A stretch of DNA of 64,000 bases, from contig JAQXJP010000012.1 in NCBI GenBank assembly GCA_029008875.1, positions 1-64,000 of the forward strand, read 5' to 3'. Origin of the DNA: Lachnospiraceae bacterium (GTDB lineage Bacteria; Bacillota; Clostridia; Lachnospirales; Lachnospiraceae). Each line of letters begins with the position of its first letter. Position 1 is the first letter of the stretch. The notes under the pieces are model-generated. The model did not search any database and was not told the origin of the DNA. It saw only the letters and a program-made list of their open reading frames with translations. The position numbers and the translations under genes were made by a program. Below are positions 33,788 to 42,056 of this stretch, piece by piece.

Positions 33788-35146
33788 TTATTCGTTATCA
33801 GCCTCTGCGGCTTTTATCATAATCGCGCATTCAATCCGCTTCTTCTGGAGTTCACATCCCAAATCATAGGCATCGGTAATGGTTCCGTGGAAATTGTATG
33901 AGTTGGCTGCGCATCCGCCGCTGCAATAAAATCTTGCGAAGCAGTTGCGGCATTTTTCCTTGGCATATACGTTGCAACACTTGAACTCGTCCCGAATCTC
34001 TGTGTTGGTCACTCCATCCCAGACGTTGCCCATGAGGAAATCCTCATTGCCCACAAACTGGTGGCAGGGATATAAATCTCCCCAGGGCGTAACCGCCAGA
34101 TATTCCGTTCCGGATCCGCATCCTGAGAGGCGCTTGTACACGCAGGGCCCGCCCTCCAGGTCTATCATGAAGTGGAAAAAATTGAATCCGTTGCCTTCCT
34201 TTTTGCGGCGAACCATCTCCGCGGCCAGCGCATCGTACTCCTCAAACAATTTCGGAAGATCCGACTCCTGCAATGCATACTCGTCGGTGGGTTGTGCCAC
34301 CACCGGCTCCACGGAGATCTGCTTGAATCCCAAGTCCGCCAGATGAAGCACGTCCTTGGAAAAATCTGTATTGAAATGGGTGAAGGTGCCGCGCACATAG
34401 TATCTGTCCTGATTGCGGCTCTCCGCCAACTTCCGGAACTTGGGAACAATCAATTCGTAGCTTCCGGCACCCTTGCGGAAGGGGCGCATGCGGTCGTGAA
34501 CCTCCTGCCGCCCGTCGATGCTCAATACCACATTGTCCATTTCCTTGTTGGCGAACTCCATAATGTCGTCATTCAAAAGTACCCCGTTGGTGGTAAGCGT
34601 GAAACGGAAATGCTTGTCATGCAGTTTTTCCTGCTCTCTTCCGTATGCCACCAGCTGTTTCACCACCTCAAAATTCATGAGGGGTTCCCCGCCGAAGAAA
34701 TCCACTTCCAGATTCCTGCGGCTGCCGGAGTTGGCGATCAAAAAGTCCAGCGCCTGTCTTCCGGTCTCATAATCCATGAGCGCCCGTCTTCCGTGATACT
34801 CTCCCTCCTCCGCAAAGCAATATTTGCAGGCCAGGTTACAATCATGGGCGATATGTAGGCAAAGAGCTTTTACCACAGTTTGGCGCTTTTTGAAATCAAC
34901 GATATGGGTCTCGTAAACGTCCTCTGTAAAAAGTTCCTCCTGATCCTTCAGGACCTGCACTTCCTCCAGGGCCTCTCGGATGTCATCCTCGCGGTAGGTA
35001 CCTTTAAGCGCAGCGACAATCTCATCGGTTGAGTGCTCTTCAAACATGGAGATTACATCATACATCACATCATCCACAACATGAATTGCACCACTGTTTA
35101 CATCCAGGACAATATCATAGCCGTTGTTCTTAAACTGATGAACCAC
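33788..35146 (-). CDS. scfB: SCIFF radical SAM maturase (thioether-forming)
   Basis: 452 residues. The radical SAM cluster motif CxxxCxxC is 'CNLACKYC' near residue 100. The C-terminal SPASM region binds auxiliary iron-sulfur clusters ('GCGSGTEYLAVTPWGDLYPC', 'CNVYAKEKCRNCFARFYCSG'). An N-terminal RRE-like segment ('GYDIVLDVNSGAIHVVDD') recognises the precursor. By homology with CteB it forms a Cys-Thr thioether bridge in the SCIFF peptide encoded upstream. Translation starts at GTG with AGAGG nine bases before. A hairpin separates it from scfA. Confidence 0.96.
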   Translation of the reverse strand: MVHQFKNNGYDIVLDVNSGAIHVVDDVMYDVISMFEEHSTDEIVAALKGTYREDDIREALEEVQVLKDQEELFTEDVYETHIVDFKKRQTVVKALCLHIAHDCNLACKYCFAEEGEYHGRRALMDYETGRQALDFLIANSGSRRNLEVDFFGGEPLMNFEVVKQLVAYGREQEKLHDKHFRFTLTTNGVLLNDDIMEFANKEMDNVVLSIDGRQEVHDRMRPFRKGAGSYELIVPKFRKLAESRNQDRYYVRGTFTHFNTDFSKDVLHLADLGFKQISVEPVVAQPTDEYALQESDLPKLFEEYDALAAEMVRRKKEGNGFNFFHFMIDLEGGPCVYKRLSGCGSGTEYLAVTPWGDLYPCHQFVGNEDFLMGNVWDGVTNTEIRDEFKCCNVYAKEKCRNCFARFYCSGGCAANSYNFHGTITDAYDLGCELQKKRIECAIMIKAAEADNE

Positions 35147-35197
35147 TATAATATTCCTCTCTTTCTAACATATAATTACTCTCTGATTTTTGCGAAC

Positions 35198-35230
35198 AAA
35201 ACGACCGTTCGCGATGCGTGCGGTCGTTTT
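35198..35230 (-). terminator. Hairpin terminator/attenuator between scfA and scfB
   Basis: AAAACGACCG and CGGTCGTTTT form a perfect 10-bp stem around a 13-base loop, 28 bases after the scfA stop. Partial termination here would give much more precursor than maturase transcript, as is common for peptide-maturase pairs. Confidence 0.85.
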
Positions 35231-35258
35231 ATCAGCATAAATATTCAGTTTCCAAAAA

Positions 35259-35402
35259 TTACTTGTACTGCTCGCAGGTCTGATTGCCTACGGTGCAAGA
35301 GGTCTTGCAAGCTGACTGGCAAGAGGTCTGACACTCGCCGCAGCCACCCTTCTTAATGGTGTTCTGTAACTTTCTTGTATTTAATGTCTTTACGTGCTTC
35401 AT
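35259..35402 (-). CDS. scfA: SCIFF ribosomal peptide precursor
   Basis: 47 residues, the 'six cysteines in forty-five' peptide: leader 'MKHVKTLNTRKLQNTIKKGG', then a core with Cys at 21, 24, 28, 32, 36 and 43. Cys32 and Thr37 occupy the positions joined by the thioether bridge in CteA. AAAGGAG upstream sets 35402; the frame stays open further upstream but has no support. SCIFF is nearly universal in Clostridia, yet its role is unknown; proximity to secDF hints at export or membrane-related work. Confidence 0.97.
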   Translation of the reverse strand: MKHVKTLNTRKLQNTIKKGGCGECQTSCQSACKTSCTVGNQTCEQYK

Positions 35403-35474
35403 ACGATTCACTCCTTTACATTCATTGGGCATACAAAACCCACTTATCTTTGACATTATAGCACAGGAAAAGGC

Positions 35475-35864
35475 CTATGAAAAGCCTTTTTTTATCGGAA
35501 AATGCAACAGACTGCCGATAACCGGGGAACACACACACAGAACAAAAAGGATCAACACTTCTTCCACATCCCGGATTTGCCAATTCCATCCCATCATGCG
35601 CATCACAAGCATTGTAGCAAAATAGATTGCCCCCACCGCAATTCCCCAGCAAATCCGATTCCTGGGGCACATGATTCCGATCACAAGTCCCCCGATGATT
35701 CCCACCATCACCCGAAGTCCCACCATGATTCCTCTCGCCGCCGCCACGGTGAGGCTCGTATTCCACAACAGTTTGGCAAGCCCCCACAACAGAAAAAAGG
35801 TGGCTCCAATCATTACCACAAATGTAATCAGCAGGCAAATAAGCCCTTTGATTCCCTTTCGCAT
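35475..35864 (-). CDS. TIGR04086 family membrane protein
   Basis: 129 residues, four helices (about 8-28, 38-62, 66-84, 98-120). Family landmarks are 'IGGLVIGIMCPRNRICWGIA' and the short charged ends. TIGR04086 proteins were defined as neighbours of the SCIFF peptide; function unknown. ATG 35864 has GGAGG seven bases upstream, but that GGAGG lies inside the right arm of the asnS terminator stem (35868-35917). The neighbouring TTG at 35867 is not needed. Confidence 0.88.
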   Translation of the reverse strand: MRKGIKGLICLLITFVVMIGATFFLLWGLAKLLWNTSLTVAAARGIMVGLRVMVGIIGGLVIGIMCPRNRICWGIAVGAIYFATMLVMRMMGWNWQIRDVEEVLILFVLCVCSPVIGSLLHFPIKKGFS

Positions 35865-35867
35865 CAA

Positions 35868-35917
35868 AAAACCTCCGACCCCGATTGTAATTTATACAAC
35901 CTTATGCCGGAGGTTTT
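35868..35917 (-). terminator. asnS terminator whose stem contains the next gene's ribosome-binding site
   Basis: AAAACCTCCG (35868-35877) pairs with CGGAGGTTTT (35908-35917). Read on the minus strand, the second arm plus six T residues directly precede the TIGR04086 start codon, so the GGAGG is base-paired whenever the hairpin forms. Confidence 0.85.
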
Positions 35918-35935
35918 CCTCTTATTCTTGAAAAA

Positions 35936-37327
35936 CTATAATTCGCAGTTATTTACGGTTCTCGGGAACGGAATAACGTCACGGATATTCGCCATACCGG
36001 TCAGATACATGACGCAGCGCTCAAAGCCCAGGCCAAATCCCGCGTGGCGGGCGGAACCGTATTTTCTAAGGTCTAGATAGAACTTGTAGTCCTCCTCCTT
36101 AAGCCCCAGCTCACGAATTCTTGTGAGAAGCTTGTCGTAGTCATCCTCACGCTGGCTTCCGCCGATGATTTCCCCGATTCCCGGAACCAGGCAATCCACA
36201 GCGGCAACGGTCTTGCCGTCCTCGTTCAGCTTCATGTAAAAAGCTTTGATCTCCTTGGGATAATCGGTGACGAAAACCGGTCTCTTAAATACTTCCTCCG
36301 TCAGATAGCGCTCGTGCTCCGTCTGAAGGTCACATCCCCAGGACACCTTGTAATCGAACTTGTCGTTGTTCTTGGAGAGGATGTCGATGGCCTCGGTGTA
36401 TGTCACCCGTGCAAAATCGTTGTTCACCACGTTGTGCAATCTCTCCAAGAGCCCCTGATCCACGAAACTGTTGAAAAACGCCATCTCCTCCGGCGCATTC
36501 TCAAGGACGTAGTTAATCACATACTTGAGCATGCTCTCCGCCAGCATCATGTCATCCTCCAGATCCGCGAACGCGATCTCCGGTTCAATCATCCAAAACT
36601 CTGCCGCATGGCGGGTTGTGTTGGAATTCTCCGCCCGGAAAGTGGGTCCGAATGTGTAGATATTCTTGAACGCCATGGCGTAGGTCTCACCGTTGAGCTG
36701 GCCGGACACGGTAAGGTTGGTAGGCTTGTTGAAAAAGTCCTGGGAAAAATCAACCTTGCCATCCTCCGTCATAGGGAGGTTGTTCAAATCCAGCGTGGTA
36801 ACCTGGAACATCTCTCCTGCGCCCTCACAGTCGCTTCCCGTGATGAGCGGTGTGTGAACGTACACGAAATCCCGCTCCTGGAAAAAGCGATGGATGGCGT
36901 AAGCGCAGAGGGAGCGAACCCGAAATACCGCCTCAAAGGTGTTGGTGCGCGGTCTAAGGTGTGAGATTGTTCTCAAATATTCGAAGGTGTGGCGCTTTTT
37001 CTGAAGAGGATAATCCGGTGTGGAAGCCCCTTCAATCATCACTTCCTCCGCCTGAATCTCAAAGGGCTGCTTGGCATCCGGCGTGGGAACCAGCTGGCCC
37101 CGAACGATCACTGCCGCGCCCACATTGATTTTGCCGATCTCCTCATAGTTCTCCAGACCGTTTCCGTATACCACCTGAATCGGTTCAAAAAAGGTTCCGT
37201 CATTCACCACGATAAAGCCGAAGTTCTTGGAATTCCGGTTGCTCCTGACCCATCCTCCGATGGTGATTTCCGTGTTCACATAGTTGTCACGGTTGCGAAA
37301 AATCTCTCTCACGCTTACTAAATCCAT
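35936..37327 (-). CDS. asnS: Asparaginyl-tRNA synthetase
   Basis: 463 residues, the usual length. The N-terminal OB-fold anticodon-binding domain ('[20 protein letters not shown]') is followed by the class II catalytic core: motif 2 '[20 protein letters not shown]' and motif 3 '[20 protein letters not shown]'. The 'SNTTRH' variant rather than 'S.D.RH' marks AsnRS over AspRS. It charges tRNA-Asn. AAGGGG upstream of 37327 decides against the in-frame ATG at 37345. It lies 66 bases downstream of the trigger-factor-like lipoprotein gene. Confidence 0.97.
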   Translation of the reverse strand: MDLVSVREIFRNRDNYVNTEITIGGWVRSNRNSKNFGFIVVNDGTFFEPIQVVYGNGLENYEEIGKINVGAAVIVRGQLVPTPDAKQPFEIQAEEVMIEGASTPDYPLQKKRHTFEYLRTISHLRPRTNTFEAVFRVRSLCAYAIHRFFQERDFVYVHTPLITGSDCEGAGEMFQVTTLDLNNLPMTEDGKVDFSQDFFNKPTNLTVSGQLNGETYAMAFKNIYTFGPTFRAENSNTTRHAAEFWMIEPEIAFADLEDDMMLAESMLKYVINYVLENAPEEMAFFNSFVDQGLLERLHNVVNNDFARVTYTEAIDILSKNNDKFDYKVSWGCDLQTEHERYLTEEVFKRPVFVTDYPKEIKAFYMKLNEDGKTVAAVDCLVPGIGEIIGGSQREDDYDKLLTRIRELGLKEEDYKFYLDLRKYGSARHAGFGLGFERCVMYLTGMANIRDVIPFPRTVNNCEL

Positions 37328-37393
37328 AATCTGTCCCCTTCCCAAATTTTATTTATCAAAATATCATTTTCCAAAATTTATATCCAGAATACT

Positions 37394-38539
37394 TTATTTA
37401 TTCAGAGTTGCATTTTCGATAATGAACGCCAACGCCTGATTGCGAAGGTATGTGCCGTGCATATATTCTTCCCCGTTCTGGGCATCTCCGTATCCCATTG
37501 CGGAATACAGCTCCTCCTCTGAACTGTAGGATCCGCCATTCTCCTGCAGATAGGAGTCTACCATCTGTGAGTACTCCTCCTCATCCACCTCCATGTTCTC
37601 AAGCTGTGCGATGTAGAGGAACAGCAATTCCGAGCCAATCTGCGTATTCAGCTGCGCTCTCCACTGTTCACGCACTTCCTCCAGCGAGGTTCCGCTCATC
37701 TCCATGTACATAACCATGGTATCTTTATCCCCGTAGGATGCTGCATAGTAATCCTCCAACTGTGACAGGCGGAATTCCATATAATCTTCCGGAATGACAT
37801 ACTCGCTGTTGTTCAGCACATAATCCTGAACAAACTGGGCAATATTCTGGCTCTCCACATAATCGCGAACAAATGCCACCAGTTCTTCCTTGGTGGATAC
37901 CTGGAAGGTTTCCTGCATATATTCCGCAACCATATCGTCGGTCAAGGTCTCCACGGTAACCGGCTGATAGATTCCCTTAACCACGAATTCAAAGGTGGCA
38001 ACCTCACCTGCCAATTCCTCATTTTGGTAACCCTCCGGGAAGGTCACATCGCTGGACACGGTGGATCCCACCTCTGCGCCCAGAACGCCAGCGGTAAAGT
38101 TATCGATGTAGGTCATGCCATCCACGGAACAGTTGTTGGATACATCCAGCATCTGGTCCGTTGCGGCTCCGCCTTCGAAGGCAACCCCATTGTGATACCC
38201 GGTGTAGTCCACATTGACATAGTCCCCCTCCTGGACGGTGGTTCTGTCCGTAACCTCAACCGCGTCGAGTCCCATATTCACAAGGAGAGACTCCAGTATG
38301 GAATTCACATACTCATCGCTCACCGCATAATCTCCGGTGAGGGAAATCTCTATTCCTTTGTAATCACAAATCTTGGTGACACAATCCGCCGGATCCGGGT
38401 CCGGAACGACCTCTGTCTGTGTATCTTCTGTAGTTGCAACCTCTGTCGCCACCTCTGTATCCGCATTCTTACTGCCGCATGCGGTCATGGATAACGCCAG
38501 CGCCGCGCAAAGGGATGCAGCAATCAATCTCTTCTTCAT
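37394..38539 (-). CDS. Trigger-factor-like lipoprotein, FKBP-type peptidyl-prolyl isomerase
   Basis: 381 residues. Lipobox 'SMTAC' near Cys21, then an acidic Thr-rich linker, so it sits outside the membrane. Residues of about 105-200 are an FKBP domain as in trigger factor ('GDYVNVDYTGYHNGVAFEGG', 'VTFPEGY', 'EVATFEFVVKGI'). The remainder resembles the helical C-terminal chaperone arms of trigger factor. It probably folds exported proteins at proline bonds. ATG 38539 with AAAGGATAG upstream is chosen over 38557. It is clearly distinct from the cytosolic tig at 53632. Confidence 0.88.
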   Translation of the reverse strand: MKKRLIAASLCAALALSMTACGSKNADTEVATEVATTEDTQTEVVPDPDPADCVTKICDYKGIEISLTGDYAVSDEYVNSILESLLVNMGLDAVEVTDRTTVQEGDYVNVDYTGYHNGVAFEGGAATDQMLDVSNNCSVDGMTYIDNFTAGVLGAEVGSTVSSDVTFPEGYQNEELAGEVATFEFVVKGIYQPVTVETLTDDMVAEYMQETFQVSTKEELVAFVRDYVESQNIAQFVQDYVLNNSEYVIPEDYMEFRLSQLEDYYAASYGDKDTMVMYMEMSGTSLEEVREQWRAQLNTQIGSELLFLYIAQLENMEVDEEEYSQMVDSYLQENGGSYSSEEELYSAMGYGDAQNGEEYMHGTYLRNQALAFIIENATLNK

Positions 38540-38637
38540 AATACTATCCTTTCTCACTCATTACTTCCGCTGAAAAGTCAGCTTTGAATACAATACCACA
38601 AATCTCGCAAAAATACAAACCATGTATGCACATTCAC

Positions 38638-38667
38638 ATTGATTTTTGTGAAAATCAATGATAGAAT
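38638..38667 (+). promoter_or_regulatory. Promoter with 9-bp palindrome over the -35
   Basis: -35 TTGATT (38639-38644), 17-base spacer, -10 TAGAAT (38662-38667). ATTGATTTT (38638-38646) and AAAATCAAT (38651-38659) are perfect inverted arms four bases apart, so a bound dimer would cover the -35 and spacer. Confidence 0.65.
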
Positions 38668-38699
38668 AACTTTCAGTAATTTACAAGGAGGAAAATTTT

Positions 38700-39188
38700 G
38701 TGAACGGATGGCAGATAGCATTATTGGTTATTTTAATTGTCATGCTTGTAGCAATCGTTGTTCTGTATTTTCTGGGCAAGAAAGCGCAGAAGAGAAAAGA
38801 GGAACAGGATGCACAGCTGGCAGCATCAGCACAAACTATCAGCATGCTTATCATAGACAAAAAGCGAATGCGATTGAAGGATGCCGGACTTCCCCAGGCG
38901 GTGATTGACCAGACTCCGAAGCTTATGCGTCGCTCAAAGCTTCCGATTGTCAAGGCCAAGGTTGGTCCCAAGGTAATGTCCCTCATCGCAGATGAAGCTA
39001 TTTTTGCGGAGATTCCTGTGAAGAAAGAGGTGAAGGCTACCGTCAGCGGACTTTACATCACAGGTGTAAAGGGGCTTCGCGGACCGATTGAGAAGCCGCA
39101 GAAGATGGGCTTCCGCGCCAAGCTGCAGGCTAAGTACAACAAACTCAATTCCGAGGCGCAGGCGGAAAAAGCTTCCAAGAAAAAGTAA
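38700..39188 (+). CDS. Conserved membrane-anchored hypothetical protein
   Basis: 162 residues with one N-terminal helix (about 4-25, 'IALLVILIVMLVAIVVLYFL'), then a basic cytosolic domain. 'MLIIDKKRMRLKDAGLPQAV' and 'LPIVKAKVGPKVMSLIADEA' are its most distinctive stretches; the tail is Lys-rich. I recall similar single-helix proteins in Lachnospiraceae but no assigned function. Translation starts at GTG with AAGGAGG nine bases upstream. It is monocistronic, between a promoter with a palindrome and a terminator. Confidence 0.8.
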   Translation: MNGWQIALLVILIVMLVAIVVLYFLGKKAQKRKEEQDAQLAASAQTISMLIIDKKRMRLKDAGLPQAVIDQTPKLMRRSKLPIVKAKVGPKVMSLIADEAIFAEIPVKKEVKATVSGLYITGVKGLRGPIEKPQKMGFRAKLQAKYNKLNSEAQAEKASKKK

Positions 39189-39201
39189 ATTTACACTGCA
39201 T

Positions 39202-39230
39202 AAAAGAGGCTGCAAGAGCAGCCTCTTTTT
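39202..39230. terminator. Bidirectional rho-independent terminator
   Basis: AAAAGAGGCTGC-AAGA-GCAGCCTCTTTT, between two convergent genes; its end overlaps the DUF1934 stop codon. Confidence 0.93.
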
Positions 39231-39678
39231 ATTGGATCAGGCGGAAACTGTCCCCTCCCTTGGGTTTCACCTTGATGCAGATGTCGCAGTCCGCCAGATG
39301 CTCATAGTTCACGTCCAGCGTGTACTCCACCTTCACGCACATATCCTCCCCCTGCTCCTCAATCTCCACCTTCCCGGCATCAATCCCAATCAACAGACTG
39401 CCGAAGGGAGTGTGGTAGTAGGTCACGTTCTTCTTGTTTTTCTCAAAAACCATATGTACGTTGGTGACTCCCTTTTTGGTGAGCTCCATGTAATCGTCGC
39501 AAAACTTAATCACATTGTGTGTGGTTTCCGCAAAGCCCTCCATGACCTCATCATAGATTAGATAGTGCTTGCCGTTGCGGAAATAATACTCCCCCGCCGT
39601 AATCACCTCCACGGTGTCTTCCTCCTCACCCGGCGTCATCTGAAGGCCGGTAATGGACAGTAAAACTTCTTTTGTCAT
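39229..39678 (-). CDS. DUF1934 (YwiB-like) protein
   Basis: 149 residues, a single beta-barrel-like domain. The family pattern is clear: 'TAGEYYFRNGKHYLIYDE', 'TTHNVIKFCDDYMELTKKGV' and 'THVF..TYYHTPFGSLLIG'-like strands ('YYHTPFGSLLIGIDAGKVEI'). Function unknown; structural relatives are lipocalin-like. Located 39 bases after spoIIR and in the same direction, so possibly co-transcribed. 'GGAGAAGGA' precedes the start. Confidence 0.9.
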   Translation of the reverse strand: MTKEVLLSITGLQMTPGEEEDTVEVITAGEYYFRNGKHYLIYDEVMEGFAETTHNVIKFCDDYMELTKKGVTNVHMVFEKNKKNVTYYHTPFGSLLIGIDAGKVEIEEQGEDMCVKVEYTLDVNYEHLADCDICIKVKPKGGDSFRLIQ

Positions 39679-39717
39679 ATCCTTCTCCTTGGCGTTAATA
39701 AGGGTATCATACTCGCT

Positions 39718-40368
39718 TTAGCGGAAATATTCAAGAAATTTCAAGCGCACCTCGTAATTGCCTTCCCTTAGGATTGCCTCATATTCCTCCTCCGAGAGCA
39801 CCTCCCGCAGGGATTCCTTGGCATCTTCCTCCACCACCTCGTACACACTTCCTCGAAAACACATGTTGGGGTACAGCACACACCACCAGTTGTGGCCCCG
39901 GGATTCTCCCAGATTCACCTTCAGCGCCAAATACTCCCCCTCCGGGAAGGTGTACTGCCCATATGTTTTTGTAGGAAAATACGTCATCTCCACCGAAGCG
40001 TCGGCCCGGTAGGAAAAGCCATTCTCCTGCAGGACTTCGCCCGCTATCTGCACCACCTCATCCAGGTGCTCCTCCACAATTTCCACGGTTTCCTCACGAT
40101 CTTTTGCCCCTTCCAGCAGAGGCTCCATATAACTTCCCACCGCGTCCCGAACCATAAGCTTTACCGCCTGGTCCTCCTCGCTGTCGCTGTTGGCCACAAC
40201 ATGGAACCGCAGAATTTTATCCGCCAGTTCCTGCTGCAGCCCGGATTCATCCATGTTCTCCCGCCGGATTGCCCCGTAATAGTTTCCGATTCCCAGAATC
40301 AGGGAGCAGAAAAACACCACCGCTCCCGCCATTTTTTTGTATTTGTTTCTCTTACTTTTTCCAGCCAT
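39718..40368 (-). CDS. spoIIR: Stage II sporulation protein R
   Basis: 216 residues with one N-terminal membrane helix (about 13-31). The family core is 'ILRFHVVANSDSEEDQAVKL', followed by 'GHNWWCVLYPNMCF'. SpoIIR is made in the forespore under sigma-F, secreted into the intermembrane space, and triggers SpoIIGA to process pro-sigma-E in the mother cell. A 21-bp perfect hairpin sits ten bases before the ATG, and no good ribosome-binding site is visible. It lies downstream of the germination genes on the same strand. Confidence 0.95.
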   Translation of the reverse strand: MAGKSKRNKYKKMAGAVVFFCSLILGIGNYYGAIRRENMDESGLQQELADKILRFHVVANSDSEEDQAVKLMVRDAVGSYMEPLLEGAKDREETVEIVEEHLDEVVQIAGEVLQENGFSYRADASVEMTYFPTKTYGQYTFPEGEYLALKVNLGESRGHNWWCVLYPNMCFRGSVYEVVEEDAKESLREVLSEEEYEAILREGNYEVRLKFLEYFR

Positions 40369-40377
40369 ATTTTTTCT

Positions 40378-40398
40378 CGCGGGAAAACTTTTCCCGCG
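40378..40398. promoter_or_regulatory. 21-bp perfect inverted repeat before spoIIR
   Basis: CGCGGGAAAA-C-TTTTCCCGCG lies between the gerAB-AC stop and the spoIIR start. On the minus strand it is followed by A residues, not T, so it is not an intrinsic terminator for the germination operon. It could be an RNA hairpin controlling spoIIR translation or a protein site. Confidence 0.55.
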
Positions 40399-40403
40399 TC
40401 CTT

Positions 40404-42056
40404 TCAGAAGGAAGTATTGACGGAAAGTTTGGAATTATTCACTCGGATTTTTGCCACGTCAAATTCCAGGGTATGATTCACCTGCTCATCCATCAGCTTC
40501 CCCACAGTAAACCAGGTGATGTCCTCCTCCTTTGCCTTTTTCTCAATCATCTCCTCCATATAGGTTCCCATGTCCGTAGATAGGGATTCCCCCAGTTCCA
40601 ACACTTCCTCCACATCCTTGGCGACGCAGATGTAGGTGTTCCGCGGAAATTCCGATTCCTGCCTCAGATAATCCACCAGATCCCCCATGCTCTCGGTATC
40701 CTCCCAAAAAGCTTCGGACACCAAAACCACCTTGAGGTGATTAAAATCGGCGATTTTTTCCATCTCATCCTGACAGGCCATCATCGCCCCGCCGAAATCC
40801 GCTTTCCACACCATCCCCGTTTCCGGCTCGCCGGCCACCGAGGCAGCGTCCGGTTCACTGCGGAGAATGGGCATGACATAGGACACCCCCACATAGGTCT
40901 TCCCCGCAATGTCCCCCGGTTTTTCATCCACGGCCACAAGCAGCGGAAAGCTCCTGGCCTCCAGCTCGGTGGCGCCGCACCCCACTAGGCACAGCACCGG
41001 TATCAGAATCATGAGGGGGCCCACCGCATACCAGAAAAAGCCCTGTATTATCCTCTTAAATGTCTCCATATTCGCAATCAGCATAGCCGTTCCAAAGATA
41101 TTTGCCAGAAGAAATATGGTGGCCTCTAGGGCCAGTTTTTTCTCCCCAATCCGCAACCTGACGGGCAACTCTTTCAAACCGGCAAGCAGCATCTCCCTTC
41201 CCCAGAATAAATTCAAATTGAGCATGGCATATAATGTGAAAAACCAGATGGCCACCATAAAGGCATCCAGACGCTTCACAAACCCTCCGGTAAACTGGAT
41301 GTTTTCCAAGAGCACCACCGCAGGATAATCCATGGTTCCAAGCATCCTGCCGCCGAAGCTTCCCACCAGCACCAGATACAGGGCCAAAAGTATGCCAATC
41401 CCTGTGAGGATGGCCCAGAACACGCAGCCGCACATCCGTTTCCTGTGCATCACATGCCCCCGGAAAAAGGGCAGATACGCCACCGCCCCAAAGGTCAAAA
41501 AGGTCAAATATGCCCCCTGCAGCACTTTCCCCACGGAGGGTAATTCTGCAATCTCATAATACTGATACTGGATATCCCCCAGAGCCAAAAACATGGCTGC
41601 GAATAAACAAACTAACACCGGCCAAAACAGAATCTCGTAGGTTCTTGCCCTGCTCTCGATACTCCCCAGAACACTGTATCCGGAAGGAATCAGTAGCAAA
41701 AACAAAACCTGCCAGTATGCAGCCTCCTTGATGAGCATCTTGCACATCAGCTCCGCAAACAGGTATGCCACATACCCTGCGGTTGTGGTGGCAACCGTGC
41801 CGTAAACCACCCGGACCAGAATGGAAATCCATCTGCACCTGCAGCGGTTCCCCATGCTGTCCATGGCTTTTTTCATCAGCAGGTAGTATAGGAAAATCAG
41901 CACTGCCCCAAGCAGAATGGCGCACACTCCCACCGGCCCTGCCTCCCCCGCCACGAAGGATGGCACCAAGAGGGTGCTTACGCCGATGAGGTCAAACAAG
42001 AACAGGCGATAGGTTTGTCGATAGGATATGCGGTTATTGTCTACGATTTGGTTCAC
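40404..42056 (-). CDS. GerAB permease fused to the first domain of GerAC
   Basis: 550 residues. Residues of about 1-355 are a GerAB-type APC-superfamily permease with ten helices ('TLLVPSFVAGEAGPVGV' start, 'YPAVVLLENIQFTGGFVKRL' and 'DAFMVAIWFF' in helix 8). The last helix ends in 'LIPVLCLVGCGATELEARSF', which reads like a GerAC signal peptide and lipobox, and the following 190 residues match only the N-terminal domain of GerAC ('HLKVVLVSEAFWE'). The other two GerAC domains are missing. The start is GTG, 23 bases inside gerAA, with GGAGGAAG upstream. It forms a germinant receptor with GerAA. Confidence 0.85.
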   Translation of the reverse strand: MNQIVDNNRISYRQTYRLFLFDLIGVSTLLVPSFVAGEAGPVGVCAILLGAVLIFLYYLLMKKAMDSMGNRCRCRWISILVRVVYGTVATTTAGYVAYLFAELMCKMLIKEAAYWQVLFLLLIPSGYSVLGSIESRARTYEILFWPVLVCLFAAMFLALGDIQYQYYEIAELPSVGKVLQGAYLTFLTFGAVAYLPFFRGHVMHRKRMCGCVFWAILTGIGILLALYLVLVGSFGGRMLGTMDYPAVVLLENIQFTGGFVKRLDAFMVAIWFFTLYAMLNLNLFWGREMLLAGLKELPVRLRIGEKKLALEATIFLLANIFGTAMLIANMETFKRIIQGFFWYAVGPLMILIPVLCLVGCGATELEARSFPLLVAVDEKPGDIAGKTYVGVSYVMPILRSEPDAASVAGEPETGMVWKADFGGAMMACQDEMEKIADFNHLKVVLVSEAFWEDTESMGDLVDYLRQESEFPRNTYICVAKDVEEVLELGESLSTDMGTYMEEMIEKKAKEEDITWFTVGKLMDEQVNHTLEFDVAKIRVNNSKLSVNTSF

